This document shows positions 41,978 to 50,303 of a stretch of DNA of 64,000 nucleotides, piece after piece. Positions within the stretch are counted from its first letter, which is position 1; each line of letters begins with the position of its first letter. Origin of the DNA: JAZKHE01 sp040385525 (GTDB lineage: Bacteria > Bacteroidota > Bacteroidia > UBA4408); the NCBI GenBank assembly GCA_040385525.1, contig JAZKHE010000009.1, positions 186,001 to 250,000 on the forward strand, in the 5' to 3' direction. The translations under genes and the position numbers were made by a program. Under the pieces are notes generated by a model that was given only the letters and a program-made list of their open reading frames with translations, was not told where the DNA came from and made no database searches.

Positions 41978-43354
41978 ATGAAAAAAGTTCATTTTATTGC
42001 CATTGGCGGTAGTGCTATGCACAACTTAGCTTTGGCTATGCACGCAAAAGGATACAAAGTTACTGGTTCTGATGACGAAATTTTAGAACCATCAAAAAGC
42101 AGATTGGCTGCAAAAGGTTTGTTGCCCGAGCAAATTGGTTGGTTTCCCAAAAAAATAAATGCAGATTTAGATGCAGTTATTTTAGGTATGCATGCTCGTA
42201 AAGATAATCCTGAACTTATTCGCGCAACAGAACTTGGCGTAAAAATATTTTCGTATCCCGAATACATTTATGAGGAAACAAAAAATAAAACACGCGTTGT
42301 AATTGGCGGTAGTCATGGTAAAACAACTATTACATCAATTATATTGCATGTTTTAAAACAACTAAACATCGATTGCGATTACATGGTTGGCGCACAGTTA
42401 GAAGGTTTTGATACCATGGTAAAACTTACCGAAGAAGCAAAAATTGCAGTTATCGAAGGCGATGAATATTTATCATCTCCAATAGACTTGCGCCCGAAGT
42501 TTCATTTGTATCATCCTAACATTGCAATTATTAGCGGTATTGCTTGGGATCACATCAACGTGTTTCCAACTTTTGAAAATTACGTGGAGCAATTCAAAAT
42601 TTTTACCGATTTAATAGAAAAAGATGGTGCATTAATTTATTACGATAAAGATGAAGAGCTAACTAAAATTGCAACAACACTTCGCGCTGATGTAAAAGCA
42701 ATTCCTTATGGAGTGCCCGATTATAAGATAGAAGATGGCATTACTTACTTAATGGTTAACATTGGTTTGGTATCAAAACAAAAAATGCAACTATCTGTTT
42801 TTGGCGAACATAATTTAGCAAACATAAATGCAGCTATGCAGGTGTGTAGGTTGTTAAATATTACCGATAAAGATTTTTTTACAGCAGTAAAAAGTTTTAA
42901 AGGCGCATCAAAGCGTTTAGAATTGGTGCATAAAAAAGATTCGAATATTGTTTTTAAAGATTTTGCACATTCTCCATCAAAACTAAAAGCAACTACAAGC
43001 GCAGTAAAACAGCAGTTTCCTGATAAAAAAATAATTGCCTGCATGGAGTTGCATACGTTTAGCAGTTTAAACGAAAATTTTTTAAAGGAGTACAACGGCG
43101 CAATGGAAAAAGCAGATTTAGCTTTTGTTTATTTTAATCCGCATACTATTGAACACAAAAAACTAAAAGCAATTACTGCAGAGCAAGTTAAACAAGCCTT
43201 TGCAAGCGATAATATAACTGTGTTTACCAATTCTACAGAAATGGTTGCCGAACTTAAAAAAATGCAATGGCAAAACAATGTGTTGTTAATGATGAGCTCT
43301 GGTAATTTTGATGGAATTGATTTTAAAAAATTAGCAGAAGAATTAATAGGTTAA
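41978..43354 (+). CDS. mpl: UDP-MurNAc:L-Ala-gamma-D-Glu-meso-DAP ligase (murein tripeptide ligase)
   Basis: 458 residues of the Mur ligase family. The N-terminal Rossmann motif is IAIGGSAMHNLALAM (Mpl/MurC type), the ATP loop is GGSHGKTTITSI at about 109-120, then EGDEYLSS, WDHINVFPT, and the C-terminal ligase domain with FKDFAHSPSK and MELHTFSSLN. The SAMHNLA variant of the G-x-G-M loop and DEYLS distinguish Mpl from MurC. It joins recycled tripeptide to UDP-MurNAc in peptidoglycan recycling. It stands as a single plus-strand gene; about 106 bp after its stop the second copy of the 133-bp repeat begins. Confidence 0.9.
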   Translation: MKKVHFIAIGGSAMHNLALAMHAKGYKVTGSDDEILEPSKSRLAAKGLLPEQIGWFPKKINADLDAVILGMHARKDNPELIRATELGVKIFSYPEYIYEETKNKTRVVIGGSHGKTTITSIILHVLKQLNIDCDYMVGAQLEGFDTMVKLTEEAKIAVIEGDEYLSSPIDLRPKFHLYHPNIAIISGIAWDHINVFPTFENYVEQFKIFTDLIEKDGALIYYDKDEELTKIATTLRADVKAIPYGVPDYKIEDGITYLMVNIGLVSKQKMQLSVFGEHNLANINAAMQVCRLLNITDKDFFTAVKSFKGASKRLELVHKKDSNIVFKDFAHSPSKLKATTSAVKQQFPDKKIIACMELHTFSSLNENFLKEYNGAMEKADLAFVYFNPHTIEHKKLKAITAEQVKQAFASDNITVFTNSTEMVAELKKMQWQNNVLLMMSSGNFDGIDFKKLAEELIG

Positions 43355-43459
43355 TTTTTATTTTCTTAATCAATTGATTTTGTTTTTGAAAAGACCTTTT
43401 AAAATCTTTCTAATAGAGTTTTGCATATATTCTGCAAAACTCTATGAATTAAGTAAACT

Positions 43460-43592
43460 TAAATTCAAGAGACGCGCGTGAGCCTGACAAAACGCGAAAG
43501 CGAGTGGCTTTGTGCAAAGTATTCGTTTTGTCTTGACTTTTTTTGGTTCGTTTTTGGTGTCAAGACAAAAAATGAACGTAAAGAGCCACTGC
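43460..43592 (-). repeat. 133-bp dispersed repeat, copy 2 (inverted)
   Basis: Reverse complement of 40130-40262 with seven substitutions and no gaps. The two copies flank PAP2, the tail-anchored protein and mpl in opposite orientations. Substitutions are spread through the element rather than clustered. Confidence 0.85.
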
Positions 43593-43648
43593 ACTTTGTT
43601 ATTTGCTGTTGTTGTTTATTTAAGTGAAATAAATACTTATAAATTTGT

Positions 43649-45082
43649 TTACGGAATAAACTCAATTGCACCAATATCAGGAAAAGGTAATCTGCTTTTT
43701 TCGTTTATATCTAAAGGTACTTTATTAGCAATGCTAACACTGCCTTTATCTATTAACGGAGATGTTTCTAACAAGGTATAATCGTTTTTGCGTGCATCTT
43801 TAAATTTTGGGTCTTCGTTTACTAAACAATTTATAAATACAGATGCATCGCTTGTATTTATTGTGTTATCGGCTTTAACCAAACAGTTTTCAAATTTTGA
43901 ATTAAAGGCAGCGCCAGTATTCGAATCAAATTTTAATTCGTTAGCCAAATCGCCAAACAAAATACTATTTTCAAAATTTACACTTAATGGTATAGATTGT
44001 ATGTTGTTATAATTGTTTAATAATACAGAAGGCGTTTGTCGTGGCTTATCGCTTTTGCTATAATAATTGGCAAAAGTGCAATGTGTATAATTATGTTCTC
44101 CTCCTAAAGTAGCTGCCAGTGTGTATTGCGCGCAATTGCTTATTACTACATTTTCTGCATTAACATTATAAAAGCGCGAAAAAATTCCAATACCCGTCAT
44201 GTTTTTAATAATGGTATTGCTAACTTTTAATTGATTACCCATATTGCCTTGCAAGGTTTCTAACTGCAAACCAATAAAAGCATTTTTAATAATTGCGTAA
44301 TTAATTTCGTTATCAACGCTGCCTTCGTTAATCCAAATTCTGTCCCACTGTCCGGGTTCATCTGCAAAAGCATTATCTAATCTATCTCCCTGAAAAACAA
44401 CAGGCTTATCTTTTGTGCCTTCAACCTTTAGCGAGCCACCTTTGTAAATCCACAATCCTGCTCCGCTATGAAAATAAATTTTTGTTCCCTCTTTTATAGT
44501 GAGTTTGCACAACGAATCTACTACAGCATAACCATAAATAATGTGTGGTGTGTTATCTGTCCAAGTGGTATCGCAACCAATTATCGAGAAATCGGGTAGG
44601 CCTTCAATTTTTCTATCGGGATAAATATAATGTGCGTTTTGTCCCCAGGCAACCAATTTTACTTCTTGCAAGTTTCCGTTGGTTTCAAATTCAATAGCAT
44701 CTTCTACTATAAAAGGAGTTAAAGTGCTGCTTGGGTTAATGGTAACTTCCACAAAAATAAAAAGACTATCGCGCCCAGCCAATTCAACTTCCATGGCTAG
44801 GTTAGAACTCAATCCGTCAATATTTAAGCGATAAGTAGCTCCAGCGGTTCCTTTTAGGCGAATATTGCTAATAATTAGCTTTTCTTTATAAGGATTGTAA
44901 ATTTTTAGTCGTTTGGTAGCCGAACCTATCGAGGTAAAAACGGTATCAAACAAAACGGTATCTTTCGAAAATTGAAGCTTAGCTGTTTTATCTTTAAGTA
45001 TTTTTTGGTCTTTTTTACACGAATTGATTGAAAAAAACGCTAAAACAGATAAAAAAAAGACTAAAAACTTAAAAAACCTCAT
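43649..45082 (-). CDS. Lipoprotein with right-handed beta-helix
   Basis: Start set to the ATG at 45082, which opens a lipoprotein signal (MRFFKFLVFFLSVLAFFSI, then NSC as lipobox). A longer frame to 45142 would put 20 extra residues before the signal. The 477 residues start with a beta-sandwich (DTVFTSIGSATKRLKIYNP), then GIWIYKGGSL-like strands and repeated I-x-N-x-x-I coils (NYAIIKNAFIGLQ, VSNTIIKNMTGIG, AENVVISNCAQYT), as in right-handed parallel beta-helices. The end (LLETSPLIDKGS ... PDIGAIEF) is the terminal motif common in Bacteroidota surface beta-helix proteins. Likely outer-membrane attached; no enzymatic residues identified. Single gene. Confidence 0.8.
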   Translation of the reverse strand: MRFFKFLVFFLSVLAFFSINSCKKDQKILKDKTAKLQFSKDTVLFDTVFTSIGSATKRLKIYNPYKEKLIISNIRLKGTAGATYRLNIDGLSSNLAMEVELAGRDSLFIFVEVTINPSSTLTPFIVEDAIEFETNGNLQEVKLVAWGQNAHYIYPDRKIEGLPDFSIIGCDTTWTDNTPHIIYGYAVVDSLCKLTIKEGTKIYFHSGAGLWIYKGGSLKVEGTKDKPVVFQGDRLDNAFADEPGQWDRIWINEGSVDNEINYAIIKNAFIGLQLETLQGNMGNQLKVSNTIIKNMTGIGIFSRFYNVNAENVVISNCAQYTLAATLGGEHNYTHCTFANYYSKSDKPRQTPSVLLNNYNNIQSIPLSVNFENSILFGDLANELKFDSNTGAAFNSKFENCLVKADNTINTSDASVFINCLVNEDPKFKDARKNDYTLLETSPLIDKGSVSIANKVPLDINEKSRLPFPDIGAIEFIP

Positions 45083-45196
45083 TTTGTGACTTTGGACTGC
45101 AAATATAAACTCAATTGTTGTATAACGCTTTATTTTACACATTATTTTGCTGTTTGGCAGATTTTATAGACAAACTGTCATAAAAAAAAAGCATTT

Positions 45197-45204
45197 TAAC
45201 TTTG
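45197..45204 (+). promoter_or_regulatory. -7 promoter element of rpmE2
   Basis: TAACTTTG, a full TAnnTTTG match. The start would be near 45210, giving a leader of about 50 nt before the ATG at 45262. A -33 TTG at the right spacing is not seen. Confidence 0.55.
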
Positions 45205-45261
45205 TAAATGACTAAGGTATGTGTAAATTTGCAATCCCAATTTATATTAAAAGTTGAAATA

Positions 45262-45513
45262 ATGAAGAAAGACATTCATCCAGAGAATTACAGATTTGTG
45301 GTGTTTAAAGATTTATCGAACGATTACGCGTTTTTAACACGTTCTGGCGTTGATACTAAAGATACTATTAAATGGGAGGACGGCAACGAATATCCATTAG
45401 TAAAGTTAGAGATTTCGCATAAATCACACCCATTTTACACCGGTAAAGTTAAATTAGTAGATACTGCCGGGCGTGTTGATAAGTTCAGAACGAAATACAA
45501 CAAAAAAGCCTAA
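45262..45513 (+). CDS. rpmE2: Ribosomal protein bL31, type B
   Basis: 83 residues from the ATG at 45262 (MKKDIHPENYRFVVFKDLS). Key elements are the IHPxY-like N-terminus, SHPFYTGKVKLVDTAGRVDKF and the basic tail. There is no CxxC zinc motif and the length is above 80, which makes it the zinc-independent type B paralogue. An in-frame start at 45208 would add 18 residues across the probable leader and was rejected. Large-subunit protein bridging to the 30S head. A strong terminator follows. Confidence 0.95.
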   Translation: MKKDIHPENYRFVVFKDLSNDYAFLTRSGVDTKDTIKWEDGNEYPLVKLEISHKSHPFYTGKVKLVDTAGRVDKFRTKYNKKA

Positions 45514-45558
45514 GGTAAGGTTACTGATTTTCTTTATAATTGATCCATTAATTATAAT

Positions 45559-45592
45559 CAAACCTTCCGCTTGCCAGCGGAGGGTTTTTTTT
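45559..45592 (+). terminator. Terminator after rpmE2
   Basis: CCTTCCGCT (45562-45570) pairs with AGCGGAGGG (45576-45584), with one G-T pair, then a run of T. It lies 46 bp after the rpmE2 stop and immediately before the GlmU-like gene. Confidence 0.85.
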
Positions 45593-45603
45593 ATTTGTGT
45601 AAA

Positions 45604-46755
45604 ATGAACTATATATTTTTTGAAGACCAAACCCGAGAAAACCTATTGCCATTTACTTTTACTCGCCCCGTTTGTGAAATAAGAATTGGTATTACCACCA
45701 TTACTGAAAAATGGAAACATTTTTTAAATGGAAATTTTTCGTTTGCAACGCAAGCTTACTTAGCTCAAAAATATCCATTACAATTACAAGCCAATTCTGT
45801 TTTTGTTAATGGTTCTGTTTTTCCAAATGCTACATTAATTAACGAAATCAATCAGCTAAAAGCAAATCAAGCAATAGTTTTTGAAAATACTATTATCGCT
45901 TATGTTTCGAATGAAGTAGTTGCTGATTTTTCTAAATTTGAAAAAATAACTACAGCAAGTAATCCTATTCAAATAAAAAATGTATGGGATATTTTTTTAA
46001 AAAATGGAGAGGCAATTCAGTTTGATTTTGAATGGTTAACCAAAGGAAGAAAATCGCAAGCCATAAGTTCTACCAATAAAGTTATTGCTCCCGAAAACAT
46101 TTTTATTGAAGATGGTGCTGTAGTTGAATGTTCTATTTTAAATGCATCAACAGGTGCAATTTATATTGGTAAAGATGCCGAGGTCATGGAAGGTTCAATT
46201 ATACGCGGACCATTTGCATTATGCGAACATGCAGCCACTAAATTAGGTACTAAAATTTACGGGCCAACTACAATTGGGCCATACTCAAAAGTGGGTGGCG
46301 AAGTAAATAATTCAGTAATTTTTGGATTTTCTAACAAAGGTCACGACGGTTTTTTAGGAAACTCTGTACTTGGCGAATGGTGTAATTTAGGAGCTGATAC
46401 CAATAATTCAAACTTAAAAAATAATTATTCTGAAGTAAAAATATACAACTACACTAAAAAAGATTTTGTAGGAACAGGCTTGCAATTTTGCGGATTGTTT
46501 ATGGGCGATCATTCTAAATGCGGCATAAACACTATGTTCAACACAGGTACAGTGGTTGGCGTTTCGAGTAATATTTTTGGTGCTGGTTTTCCAGAAAAAT
46601 ATATTCCTTCTTTTTCTTGGGGTGGAGCAGAAGCTTCAGAAGTTTTTAAATTAGACAAAGCCATGGAATTAGCCGAACGTGTTTTTGAACGTAGAGCAAA
46701 AACATTTAACGAAACTGAAAAAAATATTTTTAAGTATTTGTTTAACAATAAATAA
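45604..46755 (+). CDS. GlmU-like sugar nucleotidyltransferase family protein
   Basis: 383 residues from the ATG at 45604 (MNYIFFEDQTRENLLPFTFT). The N-terminal domain keeps the TRPVCEIRIGITTITEKW segment found in the Bacteroidota GlmU-like group but lacks the classical GGxGTRL loop of nucleotidyltransferases. The C-terminal half is a left-handed beta-helix with hexapeptide repeats (VVECSILNASTGAIYIG, AEVMEGSIIRGPFALCE, GGEVNNSVIFGFSNKGHDGF). The GHDGF and GEWCNLGADTNNSNLKNNY segments match the acetyltransferase part of GlmU. Substrate and activity are unproven; the N-terminal catalytic function may be lost or different. Single gene. Confidence 0.8.
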   Translation: MNYIFFEDQTRENLLPFTFTRPVCEIRIGITTITEKWKHFLNGNFSFATQAYLAQKYPLQLQANSVFVNGSVFPNATLINEINQLKANQAIVFENTIIAYVSNEVVADFSKFEKITTASNPIQIKNVWDIFLKNGEAIQFDFEWLTKGRKSQAISSTNKVIAPENIFIEDGAVVECSILNASTGAIYIGKDAEVMEGSIIRGPFALCEHAATKLGTKIYGPTTIGPYSKVGGEVNNSVIFGFSNKGHDGFLGNSVLGEWCNLGADTNNSNLKNNYSEVKIYNYTKKDFVGTGLQFCGLFMGDHSKCGINTMFNTGTVVGVSSNIFGAGFPEKYIPSFSWGGAEASEVFKLDKAMELAERVFERRAKTFNETEKNIFKYLFNNK

Positions 46756-46797
46756 AAAAATGACACAAACGGACACTTGCAATAGATAAGATCAATT

Positions 46798-47370
46798 ATG
46801 AAAATCAATAACTTCAAAATTTTCGTTCTTGTTATTGTAACTATTTCATTGGCAAGTTGCGTAACTCAAAGTGTCAGTACTATTACTAGCGTAGAATTTA
46901 ACGAATCAAAAAATCAAACAGACTATTTTGTCTTACCATATGGAACGGTATCATTACCTGGGAAATGGACGAAAAGAGATTATAAAACAGTTAGCAGACA
47001 GCAATTTTTTACAAATAAAGATTCCATAAAAATAGCAATCGCATTCGGCAGAATAAATAACTATGAGTTTAACACGGATGGCAAACTGAAAGGATATGAT
47101 TTTGTAAGGGCTTATTATGAATGGGATTCCAATTATTTTGTTGAAACTCATGGATTAAAGAGACTACCAATCGAAACTGATAGTATCAACCACCACATGA
47201 TTTATAGAATTTATGGAAAAATAGACAAAGGAGAATTTGACACTTATTTTTTTATTGGCGAAAGAAATGGGAACATAAACAATTATTCAATTTCGGATAC
47301 AGATAAATGGACTGAAAAAGAAAAGGTAGAATTTTTAAAAAGTTTATTTATCACGAAGAAAAATGAATAA
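46798..47370 (+). CDS. Lipoprotein of unknown function
   Basis: 190 residues with a lipoprotein signal, MKINNFKIFVLVIVTISLASC (lipobox LASC). The mature part has PYGTVSLPGKWTKRDYKTVS, AFGRINNYEF and a C-terminal DKWTEKEKVEFLKSLF. The pattern resembles small surface lipoproteins of the PsbP/DcrB-like fold that begin with a P-x-x-W strand, but that is only a shape resemblance. It lies 43 bp after the GlmU-like gene and is followed at once by a palindromic repeat element. Confidence 0.7.
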   Translation: MKINNFKIFVLVIVTISLASCVTQSVSTITSVEFNESKNQTDYFVLPYGTVSLPGKWTKRDYKTVSRQQFFTNKDSIKIAIAFGRINNYEFNTDGKLKGYDFVRAYYEWDSNYFVETHGLKRLPIETDSINHHMIYRIYGKIDKGEFDTYFFIGERNGNINNYSISDTDKWTEKEKVEFLKSLFITKKNE

Positions 47371-47380
47371 AACCTCACAC

Positions 47381-47488
47381 TCGTCCTTGTTTGCAACGAG
47401 GACGCATTATATAATGTTATTTTTTTTTAATGCGTTACAAACGGATGCTTTAAAACATCCTCGTTACGCAAGCTAAACGAACGAGTTG
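47381..47488. repeat. Palindromic element, relative of 59567-59826
   Basis: Begins CTCGTCCTTGTTTGCAACGA and ends GCTAAACGAACGAGTTG, so its two ends are inverted repeats. Inside are TTGTTTGCAACGAGGA, a CGCATTATATAATG palindrome, TGCGTTACAAACG, and ACATCCTCGTTACGCAAGCT, shared with the copy at 59.7-59.8 kb. No protein is encoded. Confidence 0.7.
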
Positions 47489-47536
47489 ATAAACTAACCG
47501 CGCCTAGTCTAAAATCTCTTATCTCAAATCTAACAT

Positions 47537-50068
47537 CTATCGTTCAACTATTGCAATTTTTGTAGTAATTACTTTACCTGTTTTATCATATAAAACTACA
47601 TGGTAAATACCTTTTGCATCTGCGTTCATATAAACATCTGCTTGTGTTGACCCTTCTGCTATTTTCATTCGTTTTGCTATACGTCCAACATTGTCGTAAA
47701 TTAATAAAGCCGATACGTTTTCGCCGCCAAAATCCACAATAAATTTACCTACAGACGGGTTAGGATACAAGTTAATTTTTGCTGCTGCATTTTGTACATT
47801 TTTTACCGAAGCAATTTCTGGTACATCAGCAAACGAAACGACGTAAGAGTTTACCATTAAATAGGGGTTATAACCTTGGTCGCAGTTTTTACAAACGAAG
47901 CCACCGCCTGTTGAGGTAACATTATCTACACAATTCGGATTATTAGGATGACATGCATCCACATAGGTTTCATCAAAAACATAGTTAAGTGTAACGCTGT
48001 CAGTAAGTAAACTTTCGTCTAAATCATAATCAAAAAACTGACCAATACTTCCAGGACACCAGCCTGCACGATCGTATTGCCAAGTTCCACTTTGATTGTT
48101 GCAACCATTAGGATTTGGATTACAATCGTACCAATTATCTTGTGTAAAGTTTTGTACGCCATTATTAACGATTAGATTATGAGTATTGTGCGAAAATTCT
48201 GCTGCATTATTGGAGTTATAGTCTATGTCCCAACCGTGCCCAGTAGAAACTACTTTTAGTTTAGCTGCTAAGGTATTTTGAGGAAAACCTTTTTTTCGAA
48301 CGCCAGTAGGTTGCAAATTGGCAGGGTCTCCAAACTGATAAGTATCGTACCAAAGTTTTTGAACTTTGCTGTATGCGTGTGCAGCTGTTCCCGCTCTGTA
48401 AGCTAAGTTAAGCGTATACAAATAACCATTACCTTGTGTGCCTAAGTTTACACGAAATTTTGTTTTTCCATTTAGTATTGACGCAAAATCGGTTAAATCG
48501 ATAGTAGCCGAACAGGCTTTTAAATAAGGCGTTATGTATCTAATTATTAAATACCACTCACCATCTTTGCCTTGTGCTTCTATGCTCGATACCATATCCC
48601 ATGGGTCGCAACCACCTGTAGGGCAGGTTACACTTAGCGTTCCAATTATTTGATCGTAAGCACCAATATGGCTTGGTAAATCGCTTTCAACCGTAACAGT
48701 TGGAATATTGTTACTTACCCAAACTGCATTAGTAGCATTTTTAGTTACGTCGCTTGCTGTTTCTTGTAAATTTATTGTATAGCTTGTAGTTACCGATGCT
48801 CCATAATTATTGGTTCCAGTAACTAACACGTCGAAACTTCCATAAGCAGTAGGTGTCCACCATCCTAAATATAAACCGTTGTTTAAATTTTGAAGTGCAA
48901 TACTTTCGCCACCAATAGTAGCAGTTATTTGGCCTACTGAAAAAAGATCGGGATACAGAATTGAAGTGCTAATATTTACAGGAATTGGAGTTAAATTAGG
49001 AGCAAAAACATCTCCTGCTAAAGGATGTAAAACTGTAGCACTTGGCAAAATTGTGTTTTGATCAAGTACTTGAAATGTTCTGTAAACATCTTCTGCTGCA
49101 ACAAAAGAAGCATCTCCAGCCTGACTAGCTTTAACCTTTACTGTTCCTGCAACTCCGCTTAGCGTTATAGTATTTCCTGTTACAGATGCTGGACCCGAAA
49201 CTATGGAATATGTAACCGTTAAACTTGCATTAGTAGTAGCATTTAGCTGAAACGATGGTGATGTAGTTAATTTGTTTGAAATAGTTGGGAAATTGATGTA
49301 TTGAAAATCAGAATCAAGTGTTCCATTAAAATTTGATGTTGCTCCATTAAGTGCAAAATTAATTAAGTTACCATGCTTAGTTTCGTCGCCATCTTTACTT
49401 AAGGCTTGTGTAATTGAAGTGTTATTGCCTCCAGGTGTACCCTGATTAAAACGATAGTAAGCGACCAAATCGGTTTCGTTACCAGCAAGCGGATTTTGCA
49501 TCATATTTAAGACTTCAGCTTCACTAAGTGCTTTTTTCCATAGCGAAACTTCGTCTGCACGTCCTTTAAATCCGCCATATTGATTCCAACCAATAATAAA
49601 AGGTTTGTCTGGCGAGTTAAATGTACCCGAAACAGTTTTTGTACCCATTAAAGTTCCGTCTAAATAAAACTTAGCGCCACCAGTACCCGCAGCAACTATC
49701 CAAGCATAATGAAGCCATTGATTAGATGTGTTTAAACTAGTAAAAGCAGTGGTTGTAAGTTGTAAATCAACAAAATTTCCAAACTGAGCGCGGCATTCTA
49801 ATTTACCACCGCCCGTACAAAAAACAAATATAGAACCATTGCCTGTGCCACCATCTCGAATACCAAATGCTTGTCCATAAACATCGCCATCAGGATAAAA
49901 CCAACCTGTTAAACTTATTGCATTGCCGCCGTTTAAGTATTTAGCAGCGCTGTCTAGTTGTACACGATCATCAGAACCGTCAAAATCTATATATTGATTA
50001 CTTTGCGATGTTTGAGAATAAGCTAAACTAGCTGTAAACAGTAGTAGTAAGGTGTAAAATACTTTCAT
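47537..50068 (-). CDS. T9SS-secreted LamG and PNGase F-like protein
   Basis: 843 residues. The signal peptide ends near residue 19 (LAYSQT). A LamG/concanavalin-like domain (about 25-205) has YIDFDGSDDRVQLD, LTGWFYPDG, WLHYAWI and GRADEVSLWKKALSEAEV. Immunoglobulin-like linkers follow (about 260-440). The C-terminal catalytic-looking region (about 445-745) resembles peptide-N-glycosidase F: TGGCDPWDM, STGHGWDIDYNSNNAAEFS, NWYDCNPNPNGC and YDRAGWCPGS are close to PNGase F core strands. A type A sorting domain ends the protein (INLYPNPSVGKFIVDF ... ADAKGIYHVVLYDKTGKV). Likely removes N-glycans from glycoproteins outside the cell; the activity is inferred. Confidence 0.85.
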   Translation of the reverse strand: MKVFYTLLLLFTASLAYSQTSQSNQYIDFDGSDDRVQLDSAAKYLNGGNAISLTGWFYPDGDVYGQAFGIRDGGTGNGSIFVFCTGGGKLECRAQFGNFVDLQLTTTAFTSLNTSNQWLHYAWIVAAGTGGAKFYLDGTLMGTKTVSGTFNSPDKPFIIGWNQYGGFKGRADEVSLWKKALSEAEVLNMMQNPLAGNETDLVAYYRFNQGTPGGNNTSITQALSKDGDETKHGNLINFALNGATSNFNGTLDSDFQYINFPTISNKLTTSPSFQLNATTNASLTVTYSIVSGPASVTGNTITLSGVAGTVKVKASQAGDASFVAAEDVYRTFQVLDQNTILPSATVLHPLAGDVFAPNLTPIPVNISTSILYPDLFSVGQITATIGGESIALQNLNNGLYLGWWTPTAYGSFDVLVTGTNNYGASVTTSYTINLQETASDVTKNATNAVWVSNNIPTVTVESDLPSHIGAYDQIIGTLSVTCPTGGCDPWDMVSSIEAQGKDGEWYLIIRYITPYLKACSATIDLTDFASILNGKTKFRVNLGTQGNGYLYTLNLAYRAGTAAHAYSKVQKLWYDTYQFGDPANLQPTGVRKKGFPQNTLAAKLKVVSTGHGWDIDYNSNNAAEFSHNTHNLIVNNGVQNFTQDNWYDCNPNPNGCNNQSGTWQYDRAGWCPGSIGQFFDYDLDESLLTDSVTLNYVFDETYVDACHPNNPNCVDNVTSTGGGFVCKNCDQGYNPYLMVNSYVVSFADVPEIASVKNVQNAAAKINLYPNPSVGKFIVDFGGENVSALLIYDNVGRIAKRMKIAEGSTQADVYMNADAKGIYHVVLYDKTGKVITTKIAIVER

Positions 50069-50204
50069 TTACTTGGTAATTTAATTAGAACTATACGAAG
50101 TTAAATAAATCGTGTTGATTTGTTTGCGAAAAAATTAAAATGTTGAGTAATACATTTTTTTGGCATAAGTATTGACTTAATACTGCTGTTGTTACTGTAA
50201 TTAT

Positions 50205-50212
50205 TAATTTTG
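50205..50212 (+). promoter_or_regulatory. -7 promoter element of lon
   Basis: TAATTTTG, full TAnnTTTG match, predicting a start near 50217 and an 86-nt leader. The -33 is not clear. No heat-shock inverted repeat was recognised. Confidence 0.45.
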
Positions 50213-50303
50213 CAGGTTTAACACTACTTTTAAAAATTAATTTATTTTATGTTACAATGCAAAATGTCAAATTGGCTTGTAATGTAGAAATCTTGACATA
50301 TAT

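Noticed and set aside
43465..43781. Open frames across the second copy of the 133-bp repeat
   Set aside because: The frames exist only because of the repeat and the antisense of the beta-helix lipoprotein; copy 1 is not open in the same way.
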